From positions 1-64,000 of the forward strand of contig JARGOC010000016.1 in the NCBI GenBank assembly GCA_029212365.1: a stretch of DNA of 64,000 nucleotides, written 5' to 3'. The notes beneath the pieces were generated by a model. That model did not search any database, was not told where the DNA came from, and saw only the letters and a list, made by a program, of their open reading frames with translations. Below, piece after piece: positions 1-8,687 of the stretch (positions are counted from its first letter, which is position 1; every line of letters starts with the position of its first letter). The stretch is from Roseovarius sp. (GTDB lineage Bacteria > Pseudomonadota > Alphaproteobacteria > Rhodobacterales > Rhodobacteraceae). The translations under genes and the position numbers were made by a program.

Positions 1-1
1 A

Positions 2-490
2 CTCCAGCCCGCCTCGGATTACGGCCACGCCAAATTGGCGATGGAGGCAAATGTGGCGCAACTGAAAGGTGAGGGCGTTTGCCACTGTTGCTTGCGACTG
101 GCCAATGTTGTGGGGGCTGATAGCCTCGCTCCGGCGCTGCGTGCGGGCACTCGCCAACCGGTTACATTGACACGCTTCCAAGACGGGCACGGCCCCCGGC
201 GCAGCTATGTCAGCCCCGGCCATCTGCTTGAAATCCTGTGCGCTTTGGTACGGCTACCAGCCGATCACCTGCCACCTTTACTAAATGTGTCGACCTCTGC
301 CCCGGTCGAAATGGAGGCATTGGCACGCGCCGCAGGCAAAGACATCGCCTGGAAGGCGCGCACATCTGCTGACACCCAAACTGTCACGCTCTCCACCCGC
401 CGTCTTGCGGCCTTGCTGCCGGGGATGAGCTTGCATAAAAGCGCCCAGGACATGATCCACGACTGGCAGACATCGGAGGCACAGGCATGA
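2..490 (+). CDS. NAD-dependent epimerase/dehydratase, C-terminal part (5' end outside window)
   Basis: Only the last 162 residues are visible. The fragment opens with a Tyr-Gly-His-Ala-Lys stretch (Tyr codon at 20-22), which fits the YxxxK catalytic pair of extended short-chain dehydrogenases (nucleotide-sugar epimerases). The rest resembles the substrate-binding half. The stop overlaps the next start as ATGA, so it is translationally coupled to the sugar transferase. Its substrate is probably a UDP- or lipid-linked sugar used in surface polysaccharide assembly, but the sugar cannot be read from this part. The Rossmann domain lies upstream of the window. Family call is fairly sure; exact substrate is unknown. 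Confidence 0.75.
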   Translation, partial: LQPASDYGHAKLAMEANVAQLKGEGVCHCCLRLANVVGADSLAPALRAGTRQPVTLTRFQDGHGPRRSYVSPGHLLEILCALVRLPADHLPPLLNVSTSAPVEMEALARAAGKDIAWKARTSADTQTVTLSTRRLAALLPGMSLHKSAQDMIHDWQTSEAQA

Positions 491-1101
491 CATTGGCAAA
501 GCGCGTGATGGATATCACATTGGCGTTGCTTCTCAGTTTGGTGCTATTGCCCGTCATCGTGATCATCTCGGTGCTGATCCTGCTGCGCGAGGGGCGCCCG
601 GTGTTGTACCTTTCGGAGCGGATGAAAACACCCGAACAGGGGTTTTTGCTGTGGAAATTTCGCACCATGGCTGTGGCTGAGACTGACAGCGGTGTCTCCG
701 GAGGTGATAAAACCGCCCGCATCACCCCTATTGGGGCGCGCTTGCGACGCTATCGTTTGGACGAGTTGCCACAGCTGTGGAACATCCTGCGCGGCGATAT
801 CAGCTTTGTTGGGCCACGCCCGCCCCTGCGCCGCTATGTGGACATGTGCCCCGACCTATACACAAAGGTACTGCGCAACCGCCCCGGCGTGACGGGCCTT
901 GCGACCATTGTGTTTCATAAAACCGAAGAGCACCTGCTGGCGCCCTGCAAAACGCCCCAAGAAACCGAAAGTGTTTATGTCCGGCGTTGCATTCCGGTCA
1001 AAGGGCGGCTTGATCTGATTTATGCCGCCAATCAATCGGTTTGCTATGATGCAAAACTGATTGTTGAAACCATACGACGGGTGTTTCGGCGGGCAGGCTA
1101 A
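487..1101 (+). CDS. Bacterial sugar transferase (initiating phosphoglycosyltransferase)
   Basis: A 204-residue monotopic phosphoglycosyltransferase of the Bac_transf family, the small catalytic type without the multi-TM WcaJ N-terminus. One hydrophobic helix spans roughly residues 10-33. The hallmarks KFRTM (about 57-61), DELPQLWN (92-99) and a GDISFVGPRP motif are all present. It would move a sugar-1-phosphate from a nucleotide sugar to undecaprenyl phosphate at the inner membrane to start a repeat unit. It starts inside the stop of the epimerase gene (ATGA), and a FlaA1/WbpM-type dehydratase follows, so this is the edge of an exopolysaccharide or O-antigen cluster. The donor sugar is not predictable from sequence alone. 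Confidence 0.9.
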   Translation: MTLAKRVMDITLALLLSLVLLPVIVIISVLILLREGRPVLYLSERMKTPEQGFLLWKFRTMAVAETDSGVSGGDKTARITPIGARLRRYRLDELPQLWNILRGDISFVGPRPPLRRYVDMCPDLYTKVLRNRPGVTGLATIVFHKTEEHLLAPCKTPQETESVYVRRCIPVKGRLDLIYAANQSVCYDAKLIVETIRRVFRRAG

Positions 1102-1374
1102 GCACAAGCAGTGCACTCAGCACTGACCCCGTTTCGATTCATGCTCAACGACGCAAAATTGACATTGATTAGCCCATAAAATCGGCAAAACTCTGCCATT
1201 TACCCCCAAAATTCATCAAAAAGAGTGACCATCCTGCCATTCCCATCACGAATTCAAGACCTCTGCTTGCGCCATTTACTGACAAACGCTATGCGTTCTG
1301 ACATTCTTAGGCCCGCTAAAAGGGTTGTATTTACACCGGAACAGGCCTGAGTGCCTGCTGGGGGACAAGACCGA
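1102..1374 (+). other. Intergenic region upstream of the dehydratase gene
   Basis: A 273-base gap, more AT-rich than its surroundings, between the sugar transferase and the FlaA1-like gene. A weak sigma70-like pair (TTGCGC at about 1267-1272, then 17 bases, then TATGCG) could drive the downstream gene. A good Shine-Dalgarno (GGGGGA, about 1360-1365) precedes the ATG at 1375. No other gene or clear terminator is seen. Confidence 0.3.
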
Positions 1375-3252
1375 ATGCTCTATGATTTTGCGGTATCGCT
1401 GAACCGATCCCAAAAGCGAGCCATTCTTTTGTGCATTGATGTACTGTTGATTGGTGTCGCACATATGGCGTCGCATGCCCTGATTATGGGCAGCGCGTCG
1501 CTTTGGGCTTTGCCACAAAACCTGATGCTGGATCTGGCGGCCATGTTGTCAACCGGTGTGGTGCTGACCGTGTTGCTGGGCCTGCATAAGATCAAACTGA
1601 ACGCCTATGAAATGCAGGGCGTGATCGACAGCGCCTTTGTGGCGGTGGTGATCGTGGCCTCAGGGCTGGCGACATCCCTGCTGTTGCCCGGCATCGGCAC
1701 GCCGCCACATGTGTATGTGGTCACGGGTATGCTGTTTTTGATTCTGTCGGTGATGGTGCGGTTGCTGATGCGCCAGATATTGCTGAGCATTTATCATCGT
1801 GGTAGCCCGCGCACATCATTGTTGATCTATGGCGCGGGGCAAACTGGCCAGCAATTGGCCTCGGCGCTGGCCACTGATGATGCCGTGCAGCCGGTGGCCT
1901 TTATTGACGATGATTTGCGCCTGCAAAACCTGACCATTGCCGGGCTGCGCGTGCATCCCTCCTCGGATGTTGAGGCGCTTGTGGCCCGCCATCAGGTCAA
2001 GCGCATTGTGCTGGCCATGCCATCGGTCAGCCATACTGTGCGCTCAAAAATCACCAAACGGCTGGCTCCTCTGGGGACCGAAGTGCATGTGTTGCCCTCA
2101 TTTGCCGATCTGTTGGCGGATACTGGCAAAACCTTGTCTGACACCCACCGCATTGATCACAATGATCTGCTGGGCCGTGAAAACCTTGAGGCCGATTTGC
2201 CCGGAGTCAGCGACACCTATCAAGGTCGGCGCATTCTGGTCACTGGAGCTGGTGGCTCGATCGGGTCTGAGTTGTGCCGTCAGTTGATCCTCCACAAACC
2301 CGAATGCCTGATCCTGTTGGACCATAGTGAACATGCCCTGTTCTGCATTGATCGTGAGTTGACCCAAATCGCCGACGGTCTGGATATACGACCGGTGCTG
2401 GGGTCTGTCTGTGACAAACCTTTGGTGCGCGAAGTGATGCAGGACATGAAGGTGGATATTGTGCTGCATGCCGCCGCCTACAAGCATGTACCCCTTGTCG
2501 AAAGCAATGCACTGGCCGGGATGCGCAACAATGTGTTGGGCACCAAATGTGTGGCCGATGCCGCACGCGAGGCCGGGGTGGAGCGGTTCATACTGGTTTC
2601 AACAGACAAAGCCGTGCGGCCCTCTTCGGCCATGGGGGCCTCCAAACGACTGGCCGAAATGTGTGTGCAGGACCTGGCAACACGCATGGAAAACACCCGC
2701 TTTTCCATGGTGCGCTTTGGAAATGTTCTGGGCTCAAGCGGGTCTGTCATTCCACTGTTTCAGGAACAGATCAGAAATGGTGGCCCGCTCACCCTGACCC
2801 ATTCGGATGTCACCCGCTATTTCATGACAATCCCCGAAGCCGTGCGCCTGCTGCTGGTTGCGGGGTCTTTTGCGCGTGGCGGTGATGTGTTTGTGCTTGA
2901 TATGGGCAAGCCGGTACCCGTCTACAGCGTTGCCCGCCAGATGATCGAAGCCGCAGGCCTGACCGTGCGCGACGAGGCCATGCCCGATGGTGATATCGAG
3001 ATTGCCATCACTGGCCTTCGCCCCGGTGAAAAGCTGCACGAAGAACTGTTGATCGGCTCGGATATGTTAACCACGCCGCACCCAAAAATTCTGCGTGCAC
3101 AAGAGGAGCATCTTTCCGAGATTGAAATGGCCAATGTCCTGTCGTCCCTGCGCCAGGCCGTTGAGAACCGCGATTGCGGTGCACTACACTCCATTTTGTC
3201 AAAATGGGTAGAGAAACCCACAACCAAAGAAGACATCGCAGCACAACTGTGA
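1375..3252 (+). CDS. FlaA1/WbpM/CapD-type polysaccharide biosynthesis protein (nucleotide-sugar dehydratase)
   Basis: A 625-residue membrane-anchored protein. Four hydrophobic segments fill about residues 15-130. They are followed by a first Rossmann unit (YGAGQTG near 152) and a second, catalytic SDR domain with VTGAGGSIG near 289. In place of the usual YxxxK it has Met420-xxx-Lys424, the Ser-Met-Lys triad of long WbpM/PglF-type UDP-GlcNAc 4,6-dehydratases. Such enzymes make UDP-4-keto-6-deoxy sugars for bacillosamine, QuiNAc or FucNAc pathways. I chose ATG 1375 because GGGGGA lies about 10 bases upstream; an in-frame GTG at 1351 has no such site. It ends the polysaccharide cluster; the next gene is convergent. 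Confidence 0.9.
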   Translation: MLYDFAVSLNRSQKRAILLCIDVLLIGVAHMASHALIMGSASLWALPQNLMLDLAAMLSTGVVLTVLLGLHKIKLNAYEMQGVIDSAFVAVVIVASGLATSLLLPGIGTPPHVYVVTGMLFLILSVMVRLLMRQILLSIYHRGSPRTSLLIYGAGQTGQQLASALATDDAVQPVAFIDDDLRLQNLTIAGLRVHPSSDVEALVARHQVKRIVLAMPSVSHTVRSKITKRLAPLGTEVHVLPSFADLLADTGKTLSDTHRIDHNDLLGRENLEADLPGVSDTYQGRRILVTGAGGSIGSELCRQLILHKPECLILLDHSEHALFCIDRELTQIADGLDIRPVLGSVCDKPLVREVMQDMKVDIVLHAAAYKHVPLVESNALAGMRNNVLGTKCVADAAREAGVERFILVSTDKAVRPSSAMGASKRLAEMCVQDLATRMENTRFSMVRFGNVLGSSGSVIPLFQEQIRNGGPLTLTHSDVTRYFMTIPEAVRLLLVAGSFARGGDVFVLDMGKPVPVYSVARQMIEAAGLTVRDEAMPDGDIEIAITGLRPGEKLHEELLIGSDMLTTPHPKILRAQEEHLSEIEMANVLSSLRQAVENRDCGALHSILSKWVEKPTTKEDIAAQL

Positions 3253-3271
3253 ACAGCGCGCACAGCTGCGC

Positions 3272-4468
3272 CTATTCAATGGGTGCCCCGAACAATGTGA
3301 TCAGCGCCCCCAGACAGGCAAGCGCCAGAAACAACAGCGCCTTGCCGGTCTGGCGTGGGTGTTGCCATGCGCCTTTGGCAGCGATTGCCGCCTGCAATGC
3401 GTAATAAAAGGCAAACGCCCTTGACGCATAGCTGATGATCTCAAACACGCTCAGCGCCCAGGTCAGCACCAGCCCAACCCCCACCAAAATGGCATAGCCG
3501 CCACGCGCCGAGACCCGCCCGGAGGTCAGCTCAGTCATCAAACCGCCCGATCCGCTGGTATCGGCCACAGCGGCACTGAATTGCGCACTCAGAGCAGCGG
3601 CAATCAGTAATATGGGCAGGATCGGCGCGACGATTGCCATCAGATCAATAATCGCGGTTTCGCTCAGCTCAATTGTGCCCGGTGCAAACAAGTAGGACAG
3701 AAAGACGATGTAAATCATGTAGATCGCGCTGGACACCCATTGGGCCAATTGCATGGAGCGAACCCGTGTTTGCGCGTCATATTCAGCCCCCAGATACCGC
3801 GATGTCTCAAACCCCTGCACCGTGACCAACAGGCCAAATGCCAGCGCTATGGCGGGCCATCCCGCCAACCGCGATGGCGTAAAAACCAATTCACCGCTTG
3901 CCGCCTGACCTGTGAAAAACCAGCCGAGGCCAAACAACAGCCCCGCGATGATCGACAGCTTCAGCCCAACCGAGACCTGCTCCAATCGCTCCAAGGCGCC
4001 AAAGCCCTGTGTCCAGCCAACAAACAGGATGATGCAGAAAACGCCGGATGTGACCAACTTTGCGTGAAACGCATCATTCAGGTAAGTCAGGCTAACGGCA
4101 AAGGCCCCCAACAGGTTCAGGTAATAGGCAACCGATACAATGTAGGCAAAGCTCAGCGCCCATGCGGCGGCTGTTTCCATGCCGCGCTCGACTGGATCGC
4201 CGCTGTTGGCCTTGGTATCTATCCGGGTGATGTTGAACCGGATCGCTGCGCCAAACAGATAGGCAAACAGGCACAACATCGCCATCACCAACGGTGCAAT
4301 CTGCCCATATGCATCCTGAAGGATCGGCCCCAGCACCAGAAACCCGCTGCCGATGATAGAGGCAAGCGGCGTGATCGTGGCCCGCCACAGATGTGCCCGG
4401 GACACTGCGGGCCACAACAGCACTAGACCGGCCACAACAGTCACAAAAATGATCAGCGTGTTGAGCAT
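3272..4468 (-). CDS. APC-superfamily-like membrane permease
   Basis: A 398-residue integral membrane protein with about 11-12 hydrophobic segments. The first helices carry a SIIGSGFLVLGP stretch that resembles the broken TM1 substrate-binding motif of amino acid-polyamine-organocation permeases (GxG after TM1a). It is slightly shorter than typical APC members (430-500 residues). The gene follows the M32 carboxypeptidase by 20 bases on the same strand, so it may take up or export amino acids or small peptide products, but no substrate is shown by the sequence. It converges on the polysaccharide gene, with only 19 bases between the stops. Confidence 0.6.
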   Translation of the reverse strand: MLNTLIIFVTVVAGLVLLWPAVSRAHLWRATITPLASIIGSGFLVLGPILQDAYGQIAPLVMAMLCLFAYLFGAAIRFNITRIDTKANSGDPVERGMETAAAWALSFAYIVSVAYYLNLLGAFAVSLTYLNDAFHAKLVTSGVFCIILFVGWTQGFGALERLEQVSVGLKLSIIAGLLFGLGWFFTGQAASGELVFTPSRLAGWPAIALAFGLLVTVQGFETSRYLGAEYDAQTRVRSMQLAQWVSSAIYMIYIVFLSYLFAPGTIELSETAIIDLMAIVAPILPILLIAAALSAQFSAAVADTSGSGGLMTELTSGRVSARGGYAILVGVGLVLTWALSVFEIISYASRAFAFYYALQAAIAAKGAWQHPRQTGKALLFLALACLGALITLFGAPIE

Positions 4469-4488
4469 CTATGCCCCTTTGATCTGCC

Positions 4489-5952
4489 TCACCTGTAAAG
4501 CGCCCCGAACTTGCGCTCCAGATACCCCATCAAAGGTGTATGCGTCGGGCGCGCGCCGCAAGCCTGCGCAATCACGTCACGCGGGGCATACAACCCGCCA
4601 TGGCGCTGGACCTTGTCCGCCAGCCAGGCTGTTGCCGGGCCAAGGTCACCTTCAGACAATTGCGCATCCAGATCGGGCACAGCATCCGACAACGCCTCAT
4701 GCAGACATCCGGCATAAACATTGCCCAACGCATAGGTCGGAAAATAGCCAAACAAGCCCACCGACCAATGCACATCCTGCAACACACCATCCGAGGCGCG
4801 CGCCACATCATATCCAAAATCAGCGGCAAACCGATCGTTCCACGCCGCTTCAAGGTCACGGACCTGCAAGTCGCCCGCAATCAACGCGCGCTCCAGATCA
4901 AAGCGTAGCATGATATGCAGATTATACTGCACCTCATCGGCCTCGGTGCGGATATGGCCACGGTGCAGCCGGTTGACGCAGGCATAAAATGCATCCTCAT
5001 TCACGCTCATCTGGCCAAAGGCATCAACCATCCGGCCATACAGCCAGCCACAAAAGGCCCGGCTTCGCCCCAGTTGGTTTTCATATATCCGGCTTTGGCT
5101 TTCGTGCACGCCCATCGATACGCCGCGCCCCAAAGGCGTCAGCCGGTAGGCGGGATTGATGTTTTGCTCATAACAGGCATGGCCAGTTTCATGGATCGTA
5201 GAGTAGATACAGTTAAACGGGTCATCCGCGCTGGTGCGTGTGGTGATGCGCACATCATCCCCCGACCCGGATGAAAACGGATGCACGGCCAGATCCAGAC
5301 GCCCACGGGTCAGATCATAGCCAAACACCTGTGCCAGTTCGTGTGACAGCTGCAATTGCGCCGCCTCATCAAACTGGCCTTCAATCGCAGGGCGTTCAGG
5401 ATACGCCAATGCACGCGCGCGCAGATCCACCAGACCGGGGCGCATCGCGCTGAATATCGCTTCGATCTCAGCCGCGGTAGTTTCCGGCTCATAATCCTCC
5501 AGCAGCGCATCATAGATGTCGCCCCCATCCGCCAGTGCGGCACCTTCCTGACGCTTGAGGTTCACAACCTCCTCAAGCACGGGCACGAAGCTGGCAAAAT
5601 CGTCCTTGCCGCGCGCCTCGGCCCAAATGCCCTGAGATCGGCTGGTCAGACGGGCCAAGGCCTCGACCAGATCACCGGGCACCCGGCTGAGCCGCTCATA
5701 ATTGCGCCGGATGTGACGCAACTGTGCTTTGCCTGCCTCATCCGGGGCGCCGCCCTGAGCCAGCCAATCGCCCACACGCGAGTCCGTGCCGCGCGCATGC
5801 AAGACCGCCTGCAACGCACCGATTTCCTCGGCCCGCTGATCGCCAGCACCGCGTGGCATCATCGTTTCCTGATCCCACCCAAGGCGGCCCGCCACCTGCC
5901 CCAAAGCTTCGGTTTGGCGCTGAAAAGCCATCAAGTGTTCAAACGCTGTCAT
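4489..5952 (-). CDS. M32-family metallocarboxypeptidase (Taq carboxypeptidase type)
   Basis: A 487-residue cytosolic zinc carboxypeptidase that removes C-terminal amino acids from peptides. The HETGH zinc-binding motif starts at His254; length and an alpha-helical composition fit M32 (about 490-500 residues). The open frame runs upstream to 6183, but that part lies inside the heme A synthase gene and reads as low-complexity nonsense, so I place the start at ATG 5952, five bases after the heme A synthase stop. Co-transcription with ctaA and the downstream permease is likely. No signal peptide is visible. Confidence 0.9.
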   Translation of the reverse strand: MTAFEHLMAFQRQTEALGQVAGRLGWDQETMMPRGAGDQRAEEIGALQAVLHARGTDSRVGDWLAQGGAPDEAGKAQLRHIRRNYERLSRVPGDLVEALARLTSRSQGIWAEARGKDDFASFVPVLEEVVNLKRQEGAALADGGDIYDALLEDYEPETTAAEIEAIFSAMRPGLVDLRARALAYPERPAIEGQFDEAAQLQLSHELAQVFGYDLTRGRLDLAVHPFSSGSGDDVRITTRTSADDPFNCIYSTIHETGHACYEQNINPAYRLTPLGRGVSMGVHESQSRIYENQLGRSRAFCGWLYGRMVDAFGQMSVNEDAFYACVNRLHRGHIRTEADEVQYNLHIMLRFDLERALIAGDLQVRDLEAAWNDRFAADFGYDVARASDGVLQDVHWSVGLFGYFPTYALGNVYAGCLHEALSDAVPDLDAQLSEGDLGPATAWLADKVQRHGGLYAPRDVIAQACGARPTHTPLMGYLERKFGALYR

Positions 5953-5957
5953 GACGC

Positions 5958-7097
5958 TTATCCCCGGATAGATTGCGCTTGCGGATAAAGGCTCAGGAAC
6001 CGTGCGCGCAGGATCAGACCCCAGACAACAACCGCCAGCAACTGGTGCGCAATCGCCACCTGCCAGGGGGCACCGTAAATCACGGTCATGATCCCCAGCA
6101 CGGCCTGCACCAGCATCGCCAAAAAGGCCGCCGTAAACGCCCTGCGCGTCACACCATGAGCCGAGCGCCGCCCCCGCAGCCATACGACCACACCAAAGGC
6201 CAACAGCAGATAGCCGGTGATCCGGTGGATGAATTGCACCAGACCAGGGTTTTCAAAGAAATTCCGCCACGCAGGCTCAAGCATCATCATATCGGGCGGA
6301 AAAACCCCTCCGCCCATCATCGGCCAATCCGTATAGCTGCGCCCGGCGTCAATGCCCGCCACCAACGCGCCGATAAGGATTTGTAGAAATGCAAAATGCA
6401 GCCACCCGGTGCTGAGCCCAAACAGTTTGCTCTCTTTGCCGCGCCGCGCCTGCATCAATGCGCGGTCTTCACGGCCCAACATCAGGATGTACCAGCCGAT
6501 GAACCCAAGGATCACAAAGGCCAGCCCCAGATGCACCGCCAACCGATAGCTGGCGACATCCAGCATCGAGCCTTTGAGACCCGAGCTGACCATCCACCAG
6601 CCCACAGCGCCCTGTGCGCCACCAAGCGCGCCCAGCAACAGCAATCGCCCCGCCCAGCCTGCCGGAATATTTCTGGCAGCCAGAAACCCAAAGAAACCGA
6701 TCGCCCAGACCAGGCCAATCACCCGGCCCAGTTGACGATGGCCCCATTCCCACCAATAAATCGATTTGAAATCAGCCAGTTCCATCCACTCATTCTGAAT
6801 CTGGAACTCAGGGATGGCCTGATATTTGGCGAACTCTGCCTGCCAATCCGCGGCGTTCATCGGCGGCAAGGCCCCGGTCAGTGGCTTCCACTCGGTGATG
6901 CTGAGCCCGCTGTCGGTCAGTCGGGTTAACCCGCCCACCACGATCATCACAACGACCAGCGCAAATAACACCATCAGCCAAGCACGAATGCCCCGGCGCG
7001 CGCCGCCGCGCCCCTGATCAATCATACCGCCCTGCGGTTCGGGCGTGCGGGGGCCAGCCTCGCCAACCTCTTCAAAGATGCTGCGTTTCGCGCTCAT
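5958..7097 (-). CDS. ctaA: Heme A synthase (COX15/CtaA family)
   Basis: A 379-residue inner-membrane enzyme that oxidises the C8 methyl of heme O to a formyl group, giving heme A for aa3-type cytochrome oxidase. It has eight predicted membrane segments and the paired helical bundles typical of the family, with conserved histidines in EWGHRQLGR, RLAVHLGLA, FIHRITGY and IAHQLLAV. The ATG at 7097 is preceded by GAGAGG at 6-7 bases, so nine upstream in-frame codons are left out. The presence of COX15-type rather than short Bacillus-type CtaA fits alphaproteobacteria. The M32 peptidase gene starts five bases after its stop. Confidence 0.93.
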   Translation of the reverse strand: MSAKRSIFEEVGEAGPRTPEPQGGMIDQGRGGARRGIRAWLMVLFALVVVMIVVGGLTRLTDSGLSITEWKPLTGALPPMNAADWQAEFAKYQAIPEFQIQNEWMELADFKSIYWWEWGHRQLGRVIGLVWAIGFFGFLAARNIPAGWAGRLLLLGALGGAQGAVGWWMVSSGLKGSMLDVASYRLAVHLGLAFVILGFIGWYILMLGREDRALMQARRGKESKLFGLSTGWLHFAFLQILIGALVAGIDAGRSYTDWPMMGGGVFPPDMMMLEPAWRNFFENPGLVQFIHRITGYLLLAFGVVVWLRGRRSAHGVTRRAFTAAFLAMLVQAVLGIMTVIYGAPWQVAIAHQLLAVVVWGLILRARFLSLYPQAQSIRG

Positions 7098-7148
7098 CTG
7101 AAACCTCTCAATTTGTCCGGGCAAGGGTAATGCCCCGCCCTGCCCGCT

Positions 7149-7898
7149 TCAACCTTTGCCGCGTTCTTTCCAACGCACCATTTGCCGCATGATCCCGTGC
7201 AACATCTGCACATCAGCACGCGTCAGCGCCATACGGCTCCACATATTGCGCAGGTTGATCTTCATGCCCTCGGCCTTGGGATGCGGGAAAAAGAATCCGG
7301 CCTCCTCCAGCCGCTCTTCGTAATGTGCACTCAGCGCCTCGATTTCCTGATGCCCGGCCCAATCGGTCTTGATCATTTCCATGCGCTGCGCGGCAATCTG
7401 GCCCTTGGCACGTTGCCATTCATAGCCCATCAACAACACAGATTGCGCCAGATTAAGCGAGGCAAACTCAGGATTCACCGGCACATTGATAATCGCATTG
7501 GCCCGCGCAATATCGTCGTTTTCCAGACCGGCACGCTCAGGCCCAAACAGCACAGCGACCTGCTCACCGGCTGCAATCTTCTCAGCGGCCACTGCCATGG
7601 CGCCCTCAGGTGAAAATATCGGCTTGGTCAATCCGCGCGCCCGCGCCGTGGTTGCAAAGACAAAGCTGCACCCCTCTAACGCCGCCGCTGTGCCATCACA
7701 CAGCTGGGCTTCGTCCAACAAACGCCCGGCACCGCTGGCCATTGCAACAGCCCGCTCACTGGGCCAACCGTCACGCGGGTTAACCACACGCATCCGGTCC
7801 AGCCCGAAATTCCACATTGCGCGTGCGGCGGCGCCGATGTTCTCTCCCATCTGCGGGCGCACCAGCACAAAGGCGGGTTGTTGTTGATCTGTTGGCAT
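7149..7898 (-). CDS. trmJ: tRNA (cytidine/uridine-2'-O-)-methyltransferase TrmJ
   Basis: A 249-residue SPOUT methyltransferase. The N-terminal two thirds carry the TrmH/SpoU motifs: a VRPQMGENIGAAARAM stretch (motif 1, about residues 11-26), LFGPERAGL (motif 2) and a NPEFASLNLAQSV segment (motif 3). It would methylate the ribose at position 32 of tRNAs using S-adenosylmethionine. The C-terminal helical region is TrmJ-like. The start at 7898 has a strong GGAGGGG five bases upstream; the reading frame extends further to 8006 without such support. It is divergent from the ThiE-like gene. Confidence 0.9.
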   Translation of the reverse strand: MPTDQQQPAFVLVRPQMGENIGAAARAMWNFGLDRMRVVNPRDGWPSERAVAMASGAGRLLDEAQLCDGTAAALEGCSFVFATTARARGLTKPIFSPEGAMAVAAEKIAAGEQVAVLFGPERAGLENDDIARANAIINVPVNPEFASLNLAQSVLLMGYEWQRAKGQIAAQRMEMIKTDWAGHQEIEALSAHYEERLEEAGFFFPHPKAEGMKINLRNMWSRMALTRADVQMLHGIMRQMVRWKERGKG

Positions 7899-8066
7899 CT
7901 CACCCCTCCAAGGCTGCCCTGCCTGATAGTCCAGCTGCGCAGTATAGAAAACCCCACCCCCGGCTTCATCTTTCCAAAAATACTTAATCACCCGGCCCAG
8001 CCGCATGGACCGGCACGTATTTAGGCGCTATAGCGGCGCAAACAACAAATACCGGAGCGCCCACAG

Positions 8067-8687
8067 ATGGCCGAAACCGAGCAGCCGCAAATCTACCTCA
8101 TCACTCCGCCCGAATTCGAGCTGAGCCAATACCCCGCACAGCTTGCCGGTGTTTTGGATGCCCATGATGTGGCCTGTGTCCGCCTGACGCTGTCGTCGTC
8201 GGATGAAGATCGCATTGCGCGGGCCGCGGATGCCTGCCGCGAAGTGACTCTTGAGCGCGACGTGGCGCTGGTGATCGACACACATCTTGCCATGGTTGAG
8301 CGATTGGGCCTTGACGGTGTGCACCTGACGGACGGCGCCCGCACTGTGCGTTATGCCCGCAAAGAACTGGGCGCGGATGCCATCATCGGCGCGTATTGCG
8401 CCGCCTCTCAGCACGAAGGTATGTCTGCGGGCGAATCCGGCGCCGATTACATTTCCTTTGGGCCAGTCGGCACAAGCGCATTGGGCGATGGCAGCCAGGC
8501 CGAGGCTGACCTGTTTGACTGGTGGTCCAAGATGATCGAAATTCCGGTGGTCGCCGAGGGCGCATTGACGCCAGAGTTGATCCGCACTCTGGCTCCGATG
8601 ACTGACTTTTTTGGTATTGGCGATGAAATCTGGCAAGCCGATGATCCCTCCGCCGCGCTGAGCACACTCATCGCCGCCATGGATTAA
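8067..8687 (+). CDS. ThiE/TenI-like thiamine phosphate synthase family protein
   Basis: A 206-residue TIM-barrel protein of the ThiE/TenI family. Recognisable barrel elements are GVHLTDG and GADYISFGPV. However, the usual HLGQxD and G-x-S-x-H motifs of true thiamine phosphate synthases are changed to HLTDG and a CAASQH stretch, so substrate binding is probably altered. There are no thiamine biosynthesis neighbours and no TPP riboswitch in the 168-base upstream gap. Roseobacter genomes often carry such stand-alone copies labelled thiamine phosphate synthase; the real function is uncertain. It converges on olsA, overlapping it by four bases (8684-8687). Confidence 0.7.
   Translation: MAETEQPQIYLITPPEFELSQYPAQLAGVLDAHDVACVRLTLSSSDEDRIARAADACREVTLERDVALVIDTHLAMVERLGLDGVHLTDGARTVRYARKELGADAIIGAYCAASQHEGMSAGESGADYISFGPVGTSALGDGSQAEADLFDWWSKMIEIPVVAEGALTPELIRTLAPMTDFFGIGDEIWQADDPSAALSTLIAAMD

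Noticed and set aside
1159-1181. TTGACA with TAAAAT as a promoter before the FlaA1-like gene
   Set aside because: The spacer is only 11 bases, too short for a sigma70 promoter.
3740-4426. Plus-strand open frame (228 codons) opposite the APC-like permease
   Set aside because: Composition is Gln/Arg/Pro-rich without motifs; the minus-strand frame has clear membrane segments.
5953-6183. 77-codon N-terminal extension of the M32 peptidase frame
   Set aside because: It lies inside the heme A synthase gene in another frame and reads as Gly/Ala/Asp low complexity; ATG 5952 gives the normal family N-terminus.
7899-8066. TPP riboswitch upstream of the ThiE-like gene
   Set aside because: No CUGAGA/thi-box elements are visible in the gap.
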